Positions 57,769-64,000 of a DNA stretch of 64,000 nucleotides are shown in pieces. Source of the stretch: CAVTWH01 sp963850915 (GTDB lineage Bacteria; Actinomycetota; Actinomycetes; Mycobacteriales; Micromonosporaceae); the NCBI GenBank assembly GCA_963850915.1, contig CAWKND010000006.1, positions 186,001 to 250,000 of the forward strand, given 5' to 3'. The notes below the pieces were generated by a model. That model made no database searches. It had not been told where the DNA came from and saw nothing but the letters and a program-made list of their open reading frames with translations. Both the position numbers and the translations under genes were made by a program. Numbering within the stretch: the first letter of the stretch is position 1; the number at the start of each line of letters is the position of its first letter.

Positions 57769-58428
57769 GTGAACGCCATCTCCGTACTCACTCTGGCCCT
57801 GCTGGCCTTGGCGCTGGCGCTGCAGCCGTGGTCGGTACTCGCCTCGGTACTGCTGGTCTCGTCGCGGCGCGGTACCCCGAAAGCGCTCGCCTTCGTCGTG
57901 GGCTGGGCGGGTGTGCTGGCCGCCGTCGGGTACATCGGAGTGTTGGTCTTCAACAACCAGGCGGCTCGGCAACCCACCTCGTCAACCGCGCTGGCCTGGC
58001 TCGACCTGGTCGCCGGCCTCCTCATCGGGGTGTTGTTGCTGACGCGCTGGCGGCGGGGGCCGTCGGGCGAGCCACCGAAAGATCCCGCCTGGCTACGGCG
58101 GATCGACGGCATGTCACTGCCGTGGGCGCTGGCGCTCGGTACCTTCCTGCCCAACTACGTGTTCGTCGTGGCGGCCGTCAACCAGCTGCTGCAGACCGAC
58201 CTGTCGACCACCGGCCTGATCATCGCGGTCACCGCGTTCGTCGTGGTGGCAACGCTGGGCGTCGCGGCGCCGCTGCTCCTGATGGCGGTACGGCCCGGCC
58301 GCGCGGCGGAGATCCACCAGCGCTGGCGGCAGTGGCTGGTCGCGCACACCCGCCCGATGATGTACAGCCTGGGTGGCCTGGTCGCCGTGGTACTCGTGTT
58401 GAAAGGCGCTGTCGGGCTGCTGACGTGA
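57769..58428 (+). CDS. GAP-family membrane protein
   Basis: 219 aa from GTG 57769 (GTG 57739 is possible). Six transmembrane helices in a LysE-like layout: VLTLALLALALALQPWSVLA, ALAFVVGWAGVLAAVGYIGV, WLDLVAGLLIGVLLLTRW, ALALGTFLPNYVFVVAAVNQ, TGLIIAVTAFVVVATLGVAA and MYSLGGLVAVVLVLKGAVGL. This matches the Sap/GAP family, linked in mycobacteria to export of peptidoglycolipid. Substrate here unknown. Convergent with the PL7 gene. Confidence 0.82.
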   Translation: MNAISVLTLALLALALALQPWSVLASVLLVSSRRGTPKALAFVVGWAGVLAAVGYIGVLVFNNQAARQPTSSTALAWLDLVAGLLIGVLLLTRWRRGPSGEPPKDPAWLRRIDGMSLPWALALGTFLPNYVFVVAAVNQLLQTDLSTTGLIIAVTAFVVVATLGVAAPLLLMAVRPGRAAEIHQRWRQWLVAHTRPMMYSLGGLVAVVLVLKGAVGLLT

Positions 58429-58461
58429 CCTGGCGGGCCCCGAATCCCAGGCCCGCCAGGT
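58428..58461. terminator. hairpin terminator starting at the GAP stop codon
   Basis: ACCTGGCGGGCC pairs perfectly with GGCCCGCCAGGT around a 10-nt loop, between the convergent GAP and PL7 genes. Confidence 0.82.
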
Positions 58462-58478
58462 TCATGCCGAGAAGCGGC

Positions 58479-59696
58479 TCAGCTGTGTGCGATTTTCAGC
58501 GCGTAGAACGCGACCCGGGCACCGACCGTTGAGCTGCTTCCGGTGGACTGGTCGTAGTCGCCGGCCTTGAAGTACATCCCGTACCCGTTGAAGGTCGAGG
58601 AGGCCGTCCAGGTCTGCGTGGCGCCGCTGTTGATGACCAGGCTGATCGTGCTGCCGCTCAACCCGATCGTGTAGCTCCACTTGGTACCCACCGGCACGTT
58701 GCCGGCCAGGTACTGGATCTCGTTGCCGCCCGCGGGCGTCTGCTCGATCGCCATCTCGATGTTGCCGTTGCTGTAGTAGAACAGCTCCAGCAACGGCTTC
58801 GTGGAGCCGCCCGAGCCGAGGTGGATCTGGCCGACGCAGACGTGATTGGGTACCTGGGTGACCTTCAGCGTGGCGCTGAGCTTGTGGGTACCCGGGCTGA
58901 ACCAGTTGGCCGCCGCTCCGCTCGAGGTCATCTCCCGCAGCTCCGAGCGGGAGTAGTTGGAGTTCGGGGTGGTGACACCGTTCTCCGGATCCCAGAACGT
59001 CATCGCGCCGTCAGTTGTGTCGGTGTAGAAGTACGAGTCCTGGAAACCGCTGGCGCCCGTCAACTGTGCCGGCAAAATGGTGGTCGGTGCACCCGCCGAG
59101 CCGATCGGCAGTTGCAGCTCCCACAGCGTCAGGTCGAAGTTGCCGCCGGGCGCGAGGGACGGGTTGAGGCCGGTCGGCGGCGGCGGAGTCGCACCACCAC
59201 CGGGCAGTACCCACTTCTGGTTGGCTGCCCCGGTGCAGGACCAGATCTGCAGCTGGTTGCCGTTGGCGGAGCTGTTGCCGGTGGCGTCCAGACACTTGCC
59301 GGAGCCGGTGTTCACCAACTCCCCGTTGCTGACCGTCCACTTCTGCGCGTTGGTACCGTTGCAGTCGTACAACTGGATCTTCGCGCCGTTGGTGGTCGAC
59401 GCGGCGGTCACGTCCATGCACTTGCCGAGCGCCTGGATGCTGCTGTCGGAGTTGCCGACCGTCCAGGTCTGCGCGGCGGTGCCGTTGCAGTCGTAGAGCT
59501 GCACGTGGGCTCCGTTGGCCGTGCTCGCCGACGCGATGTCGATGCACTTGCCGGCCAGCCCGGTGATCGGGCCGGCGGTGGCCGCCTGCGCGGTACTGAC
59601 ACCGACGACGGCCGCCGCGATGGCGAGTGCGCCGGCGGCGGCCACCGCGACGATCGTGCGGGTTGATCGCCGTGCTCTGCCCGTTCTTGCCGTCAC
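58479..59696 (-). CDS. secreted PL7 alginate lyase with N-terminal ricin-type CBM13
   Basis: 405 aa with AAGGAG upstream of ATG 59696. Signal peptide cut near TAQAATA. Residues about 40-165 are a three-unit ricin-B trefoil (KCIDIASASTANGAHVQLYD; KCMDVTAASTTNGAKIQLYD; KCLDATGNSSANGNQLQIWS). After a Pro-rich linker comes a PL7 jelly roll with the three signatures RSELRE, QIH and YFKAGDYDQ. It cleaves alginate or a related polyuronate by beta-elimination outside the cell. An alginate lyase suggests access to algal or microbial polyuronates. Confidence 0.92.
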   Translation of the reverse strand: MTARTGRARRSTRTIVAVAAAGALAIAAAVVGVSTAQAATAGPITGLAGKCIDIASASTANGAHVQLYDCNGTAAQTWTVGNSDSSIQALGKCMDVTAASTTNGAKIQLYDCNGTNAQKWTVSNGELVNTGSGKCLDATGNSSANGNQLQIWSCTGAANQKWVLPGGGATPPPPTGLNPSLAPGGNFDLTLWELQLPIGSAGAPTTILPAQLTGASGFQDSYFYTDTTDGAMTFWDPENGVTTPNSNYSRSELREMTSSGAAANWFSPGTHKLSATLKVTQVPNHVCVGQIHLGSGGSTKPLLELFYYSNGNIEMAIEQTPAGGNEIQYLAGNVPVGTKWSYTIGLSGSTISLVINSGATQTWTASSTFNGYGMYFKAGDYDQSTGSSSTVGARVAFYALKIAHS

Positions 59697-59843
59697 CAGA
59701 GTTCTCCTTCGGGTGGGGGCGCACGCGTATGACGGCCCAGGCGCTGTTGGGCTTTGCTGCCCGTCACCCGGCCGGTCGTACGTCGCTGGTTGGAGGAGCG
59801 CCGGGGCGGGCGGTGGAGGGGATCCGTCCCGGGCTCGGCCACC

Positions 59844-59873
59844 AACTTAAACCCAGGGTCATCAATCTGTAAA
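59844..59873 (-). promoter_or_regulatory. promoter of the PL7 gene
   Basis: On the minus strand TTTACA (59873-59868), an 18-nt spacer and TAAGTT (59849-59844). The -10 is identical to that of the GH12 gene. Confidence 0.5.
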
Positions 59874-59912
59874 GGCTACTTACCATTTACCTCGGTCAGT
59901 GGCTGCCCGCGA

Positions 59913-60947
59913 TCACAGCGGCGCGCTGAAGCGGGTGAGGGTATCGCCTACCAGTTCGGCACGGGCCTGCCGGAAGCCGGTGCCGGCCCACAGGTGCAGC
60001 CGCTCCGGGTCGCCGGCCGCGGCGGCCGCCCGACGTAGCGGGCTGGTCAGGTGGTGCACGGCCGGGTAGCCGTACGGCGCGACCGGGTCGTACCGGTCGG
60101 TGAACCCGTTCCGCAAGGCCCGTGCCGGCCGGCCGGTGAAGGCGTGGGTGACGACGGTGGCGGTACGGGCCGGATCGGCGAGTGCGGCCCGGTGGGTCGG
60201 GGACGTGCCGGCCTCGTCGGTACGCAGCAGCACGGTACCCAGGACGACCGCGTCGGCACCCGCCTGCAGTACCGGCGCGATGTCCTCCGGTACCGCCAAT
60301 CCGCCGGCCGCGAGCAGTGGAACCGTTGTCACGGCACGGATCTGGGCGACCAGCTCGACGAGGGGTACGGCAGGCGACGGCAGCAGGGGAGTACTGGTAC
60401 CGGAGTGTCCGCCGGCCGCGGATGCCTGTACCGCCAACGCATCCACGCCGGCCTCGGCCGCTGCCCGGGCCTCCGCGACCGAGGTCACCGTCTGGACAAC
60501 GACGGTGCCGGCAGCGCGCAGCGCCGCGATGACGGTCCGGTCCGGGATGGCGAAGGTGAAGCTGACCAGGGGTACCGGCTCGGCGAGCAGCAGCGCCACC
60601 TTGTCGTACCAGCGATCGTCGTCCTCGACCGGCTCGTCTCCGGACAGGGCAATGCCGAACAGGTCCGCCTCGACCTGGACGGCTTCGGCGTAGCGGCGGA
60701 GGGCCGCGCCACCGACCGGTAGCGGATTGGGTACGAAGAGGTTGACGCCAAAGGGAACCCCGTCCGCGCGTACCGCGTTGATCTGGCTGGCCAGGGCCGC
60801 CGGCGACTGGTACCCGCCAGCCAGAAAGCCGAGCCCGCCCGCGCGCGCCGCGGCCGACACGAGCGCCGGTGTACTCGGGCCACCGGCCATCGGAGCCGCG
60901 ATGATCGGGACGGCGAGTTCGATGAGGTGGTGCAGCCGGGACGGCAT
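59913..60947 (-). CDS. nitronate monooxygenase family protein
   Basis: 344 aa, flavin TIM barrel: ELAVPIIAAPMAGGPSTPAL, GGLGFLAGGYQSPAALASQI, FGVNLFVPNPLPVGGAALRR, VQASAAGGHSGTST (catalytic His region) and VPLLAAGGLAVPEDIAPVLQ then GADAVVLGTVLLRTDEAG (FMN loop). This is closer to class I NMO than the homologue at 13054-14067. Oxidises propionate-3-nitronate or alkyl nitronates. Monocistronic. Confidence 0.91.
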   Translation of the reverse strand: MPSRLHHLIELAVPIIAAPMAGGPSTPALVSAAARAGGLGFLAGGYQSPAALASQINAVRADGVPFGVNLFVPNPLPVGGAALRRYAEAVQVEADLFGIALSGDEPVEDDDRWYDKVALLLAEPVPLVSFTFAIPDRTVIAALRAAGTVVVQTVTSVAEARAAAEAGVDALAVQASAAGGHSGTSTPLLPSPAVPLVELVAQIRAVTTVPLLAAGGLAVPEDIAPVLQAGADAVVLGTVLLRTDEAGTSPTHRAALADPARTATVVTHAFTGRPARALRNGFTDRYDPVAPYGYPAVHHLTSPLRRAAAAAGDPERLHLWAGTGFRQARAELVGDTLTRFSAPL

Positions 60948-61031
60948 CGGTGGGCTCCCTGCCTGCGGCGAACAGCGGTCTCGTTGCAGCTTCCCACCAC
61001 ATCAGCGCCGACTCGGCACCGACCGGCAGGT

Positions 61032-61373
61032 TCAGCGCCGTACGCCCGCGATGTCCAGGCAGTACAGGGCCGCGAGGGGTACCAGCCACGCGGGGGTGAA
61101 GCGTTCCCCGCCCGGGTCGACGGGCCGGCGGGCGAACGCGGCGGCGACCAGGGCCACGACGCCCCAGGCCAGGAAGCCACCGATCGCGCCGAGGGCGACG
61201 CACAGGTACAGCGCCACCACCCAGGCCCGGTTGGGCAGTCCGGCGGCGGCCCCGACCACCACGACGACCAGCGTGGCCAGGAAGGTGACGGCCAGTATCC
61301 GTTGGGCCGCGCGCAGCCGTCGGTACCAGCCGAGCTGCCGGACACCGTGCCACGCCTGCTCGAAACCTGCCAT
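61032..61373 (-). CDS. small membrane protein
   Basis: 113 aa, three hydrophobic segments (AVTFLATLVVVVVGAAAGLP, VVALYLCVALGAIGGFLAWG, WGVVALVAAAFARRP and a final AWLVPLAALYCLDI). Basic N-terminus with several Trp/Tyr. No family recognised. It lies 84 bp upstream of the nitronate monooxygenase on the same strand and may be co-transcribed. Confidence 0.68.
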   Translation of the reverse strand: MAGFEQAWHGVRQLGWYRRLRAAQRILAVTFLATLVVVVVGAAAGLPNRAWVVALYLCVALGAIGGFLAWGVVALVAAAFARRPVDPGGERFTPAWLVPLAALYCLDIAGVRR

Positions 61374-61494
61374 GGATGCCTGCCTGCCTCACGATCGGCG
61401 GAGGCTACAGCGTCGCCGATTCGACCGCATCCGTACAACCGGGGGTCACGAGCGGGTGGCGGTAATTCAACGGCCGCCCGGTACCGTGGCTGCT

Positions 61495-61848
61495 GTGGAG
61501 CAGATCACCGTCACCGTGCGGGTACCCGCGGAGCACCTCACCGAGGAGGAGTACCTGCTGCGCATCGACCCGCTCATGGCGGCGCTGGTGGCGCTGGAGT
61601 CGGCGAACAGCCTGCACTTCGCCGACCCGGGCGTCGGTGCGCAGGGCGGTCCGACGCCCGCGGATCGGCTGGTGGAGATCGAGGCCCAGGTACAGCCATC
61701 GCCGGGGTACGTGTGGGCGCGGGTACTGGCGTTGCCGGGCTGCTTCCCGACCGGCTCCACGGTGGACGACATCTGCGCGGTACTCGCCGAGGTGGTCACC
61801 CGGTGGATGGTCGGCGAACCGGGCGTGGGCGTCGCCGCGCAGGGCTGA
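61495..61848 (+). CDS. hypothetical protein
   Basis: 117 aa from GTG 61495; TACCGT (61482-61487) lies 7 nt upstream (leaderless pattern). VEQITVTVRVPAEHLTEEEY, LVALESANSLHFADPGVGAQ and PTGSTVDDICAVLAEVVTRW suggest a small alpha/beta protein. No family recognised. Its last 53 bp overlap, antisense, the end of the TetR gene. Confidence 0.65.
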   Translation: MEQITVTVRVPAEHLTEEEYLLRIDPLMAALVALESANSLHFADPGVGAQGGPTPADRLVEIEAQVQPSPGYVWARVLALPGCFPTGSTVDDICAVLAEVVTRWMVGEPGVGVAAQG

Positions 61849-62590
61849 GCCCCGCGGGTATCTCCGGGTGCCGGCTGGCCAGGCCGGCGAGGATGTGCTC
61901 CAGACCCTGCCGGAACGCCCGTTCGAACCGGTCATCGGCGTGCGGTGCGCGCGCCTCCTGCATGATCCGGGTCAGTCGTGGATACCGGCCACTGTTGAAG
62001 ATGGTGTCGCCGTAGTGCCGCTGGGTCTGCAGCCAGGCCGCCATGTCCAGCCCTGACCGGCGGGCCGCTCCCCGTTCGGCGAGTTCGTCGAGGACGTGGC
62101 CGCGGACAAAGGTGAGCACGGTACCCACCTGGGCCAGTACCTCGTCGGGGGACAGGTTCAGCACGTCCACCGTCGCGTACGTCGCCTCCAGCCAGGCCAG
62201 GCTGTTGGGCCCGAGTACCGGCCGGGTCGCCGGCAGTGTCGCCAGCCACGGGTGCCGCAGTGCCAACGCCCGGTTCGCCTCGGCGGCGGTACGCAGGTCC
62301 GCCCGCCACTCGCCGGTGGGCTGCGGCGGCTCCCGCTCCCCGAAGGCGCTGTCCACCATCAGGTCGAACAGTTCGTCCTTACTCGTGATGTACCGGTAGA
62401 GCGAAGTCGTCCCGGTACCCAGTTCGGCGGCGATCCGGCGCAGCGACACCGCCTCCAGGCCCTCGGCGTCGGCAACCCGGATGGCCGCGGCGGCGATGTC
62501 GGCGCGGCTGTGGTTCGGGCGCGGCCCCCGGGCGGAGCGCTCCGGCCGCAGCCAGATCGGCAGCCGCACAGCCTTGTCGTCGGGCTCCAC
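61796..62590 (-). CDS. TetR-family transcriptional regulator
   Basis: 264 aa. The N-terminal HTH is VSLRRIAAELGTGTTSLYRY followed by ITSKDELFDLMVD. The C-terminal domain is of the TetR_C (TetR-class drug-binding) type with long helices (RADLRTAAEANRALALRHPW, LAQVGTVLTFVRGHVLDELA). It is divergent from an alpha/beta hydrolase with two inverted operator sites in between. Its C-terminal codons overlap the convergent 61495 gene. Confidence 0.91.
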   Translation of the reverse strand: MEPDDKAVRLPIWLRPERSARGPRPNHSRADIAAAAIRVADAEGLEAVSLRRIAAELGTGTTSLYRYITSKDELFDLMVDSAFGEREPPQPTGEWRADLRTAAEANRALALRHPWLATLPATRPVLGPNSLAWLEATYATVDVLNLSPDEVLAQVGTVLTFVRGHVLDELAERGAARRSGLDMAAWLQTQRHYGDTIFNSGRYPRLTRIMQEARAPHADDRFERAFRQGLEHILAGLASRHPEIPAGLSPARRRPRPVRRPSTG

Positions 62591-62615
62591 AGTTCCCCTT
62601 CCGTCGCGTTATTGC

Positions 62616-62662
62616 GAACAGTGTACGCGGTAAGCTACCGTCAACATATGCGAACACTGTTC
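62616..62662. promoter_or_regulatory. two TetR operator sites
   Basis: GAACAGTGTAC (62616-62626) and GAACACTGTTC (62652-62662, a perfect odd palindrome) lie in the 104-bp divergent region, 36 bp centre to centre. GAACAGTGT and ACACTGTTC are also exact complements, so the pair forms one large inverted repeat. Confidence 0.78.
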
Positions 62663-62694
62663 CCGGGTAATTTTGCGAAGAGGGGCGGACAGCG

Positions 62695-63555
62695 GTGAAC
62701 GGGTACCGGAAGGGCTCGGTCCGCTCCGCCGACGGCACCGTCATCGGCTACCGGCAGTACGGCAGCGGCCCCGCGCTCCTGCTCGTCCACGGCGGAATGC
62801 TTGCCGCGCAACACTTCACGAAGCTCGCGGTCGCGCTATCCACCGACTTCACCGTCTGCGTACCGGATCGGCGAGGTAGGGGCATGAGCGGCCCACACGG
62901 CCAGGACTACGGCGTGCTGCGCGAAGTCGAGGACATCCGGGCGCTGGCCACCGGGACCGGCGCTACCCAGGCCTTCGGCCTCAGCTCCGGCGCGCTCATC
63001 CTGCTGCGCACCGCACTCGAGACGCCCGCCGCCGAAGCTTCTGCGCTGGAGCGGATCGCGCTCTACGAACCACCGCTGTCGGTGAACGGCTCGGTTCCGA
63101 CGTGGTGGCTGCCGCGCTTCGACCGGGAGATCGCGGCCGGTCGGCCCGCCTCGGCTCTGGTCACCGCGTTCAAAGGAATGGGCAACAATCCGGTCTTCGC
63201 CCGGATTCCGCGGCCGGTCCTGGCACCGCTGCTGGCGCTCGGCGCGCGGCTACAGCGTGGGCCGGCTGAGGACGAGGTGCCGATCGCCGAGCTGATCCCG
63301 ACGCAGCACTACGACTTGCGCATCGTGGCCGAGCTGGCCGACACCGCAGCGGATTACGCGGTACTCGACGCGGAGGTGCTGCTGCTCGGCGGTACGAAGA
63401 GCGCGGGGTACCTCACCGTCGCCCTGGACGAGTTGGCCTCGGTGCTGCCACACGCCCGCCGGGTCACCCTCCCGGGCCTCGGCCACGACGGGCCGGAGGA
63501 CGACGGCGATCCAGCACGGGTGGCCGAGGTACTGCGCGGATTCTTCCTCCGCTAG
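62695..63555 (+). CDS. alpha/beta-fold hydrolase
   Basis: 286 aa from GTG 62695. ADGTVIGYRQYGSGPALLLV then HGGMLAAQHFTKLAVALSTD (oxyanion region), CVPDRRGRGMSGPHGQDYGV, AFGLSSGALILLRTAL (nucleophile Ser in GLSSG), EVLLLGGTKSAGYLTVALDE and LPGLGHDGPEDDGDPARVAE (His). Close in pattern to actinobacterial hydrolases paired with TetR repressors. Probably derepressed when the TetR protein leaves the two operators. Its TAG shares bases with the next, convergent gene. Confidence 0.89.
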   Translation: MNGYRKGSVRSADGTVIGYRQYGSGPALLLVHGGMLAAQHFTKLAVALSTDFTVCVPDRRGRGMSGPHGQDYGVLREVEDIRALATGTGATQAFGLSSGALILLRTALETPAAEASALERIALYEPPLSVNGSVPTWWLPRFDREIAAGRPASALVTAFKGMGNNPVFARIPRPVLAPLLALGARLQRGPAEDEVPIAELIPTQHYDLRIVAELADTAADYAVLDAEVLLLGGTKSAGYLTVALDELASVLPHARRVTLPGLGHDGPEDDGDPARVAEVLRGFFLR

Positions 63556-64000
63556 GTTCGGCCGGCCGCCCGGGCCTGGCGCAGCCGGGCGGCCAGCGCC
63601 GCGCCGGCACAGCCGAGCACGCCGGTCAGCAGCGGGACGAGCAGCAGGAGCACCATGGCCGACCCGAGGTTGTCGCTCACCGCGTAGGTGGCCAGATCGG
63701 GTGCGCCGCTGGCCGCGAAGTCGCGGAGCTGGCCGGCGTCATAGGGCCGACCCGCGGTCAACAGCGTGTCGCCCGCCAGCGCCACGAACAGCGCCAGCCC
63801 GGCGATCACCGCGGCCAGCACCGCGACGCGGCGTCCGGCGGTGGCCGTCCCGCTCTGCCACGCACCGGCCGCACCCACGGCGAGTGCGGCCGCCGGAATG
63901 GCCAGCAGCAACAGCATCAGCGCCGGCTCAGCCGGGTGAGCGACCATCACCAGCGCTACCGCGAACCACAGGGCGGCCACCGCGAGCCCGGCGACGAGAC
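63552..64000 (-). CDS. integral membrane protein (partial, runs off the window)
   Basis: At least 142 residues with four hydrophobic segments (ALWFAVALVMVAHPAEPALM, LLLLAIPAAALAVGAAGA, VAVLAAVIAGLALFVALAGD, SAMVLLLLVPLLTGVLGCAG). The hydrophobic reading continues upstream of the internal GTG near 63980 towards the edge, so the N-terminus is missing. No family recognised. Confidence 0.65.
   Translation of the reverse strand, partial: LVAGLAVAALWFAVALVMVAHPAEPALMLLLLAIPAAALAVGAAGAWQSGTATAGRRVAVLAAVIAGLALFVALAGDTLLTAGRPYDAGQLRDFAASGAPDLATYAVSDNLGSAMVLLLLVPLLTGVLGCAGAALAARLRQARAAGRT

Noticed and set aside
1..64000. Transposases, integrases, tRNA or rRNA genes
   Set aside because: I looked on both strands and found none I could support; the window reads as chromosomal, with only the retron-like element as a candidate mobile item.

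Overview
The window is about 71% GC, has tightly packed short operons, GTG starts, many overlapping stop/start pairs, and signs of leaderless transcription (a TANNNT box 6-8 nt before the start codon of many genes). This points to a soil actinomycete; a Micromonosporaceae-like relative is my inference, not something the sequence proves. The tetranucleotide GTAC is strikingly common, partly through codon context (GGT ACC, CGT ACC, GTA C).

Layout. 1-6 kb: plant-polysaccharide and hexuronate locus with a frameshifted GH42 beta-galactosidase, mannonate dehydratase (uxuA), a GntR/FCD regulator, a clear operator palindrome and a frameshifted GH67 alpha-glucuronidase. 6-16 kb: hemerythrin-like protein; a MarR-MFS-isochorismatase-fold operon; small metabolic and regulatory genes; an AraC/nitronate-monooxygenase pair; a GNAT-DinB fusion. 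16-21 kb: secreted or cell-surface proteins and a HelD/HelR-type ATPase. 21-30 kb: hydrolase/AraC pair, a three-gene operon of two transglutaminase-like proteins and an M20 peptidase, TetR/hydrolase, a decayed FAH-family gene, and a DUF5997/LysR-effector-domain pair. 30-33 kb: small accessory proteins and a 14-bp tandem array. 33-40 kb: secreted GH15 glucodextranase; PadR-ABC-FtsX operon. 40-43 kb: a retron-like locus with a structured non-coding region flanked by long inverted repeats, followed by a reverse transcriptase. 43-51 kb: methyltransferase/XRE pair, DUF1003, secreted GH12 with CBM2, a 5'-3' exonuclease, a glycosyltransferase-fold protein, a membrane protein and methylglyoxal synthase. 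51-60 kb: more small proteins, a wrecked GH54 arabinofuranosidase, a stand-alone HD alarmone-hydrolase-like protein, secreted GH43+ricin and ricin+PL7 enzymes. 60-64 kb: a second nitronate monooxygenase, a TetR/hydrolase pair with two operators, and a membrane gene running off the end.

How it fits together. The secreted enzymes (GH12, GH15, GH43, PL7; formerly GH54) attack extracellular polysaccharides, while the intracellular-looking GH67, GH42 and UxuA would process released oligosaccharides and hexuronates. Several have candidate operators, suggesting substrate-controlled expression. Many regulators sit next to or divergent from their likely target.

The most interesting item is the retron-like element at 40.9-42.6 kb. 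A 169-nt region starts at a predicted transcription start, has 17-nt complementary ends (a1/a2-like), an AGC at the end of the first arm, three internal stem-loops, and lies 17 nt upstream of a YADD reverse transcriptase. The RT carries a +1 frameshift, as do GH42 (four times) and GH67 (once). All six are single extra G/C bases, so resequencing is needed to tell real decay from an insertion-biased assembly error.
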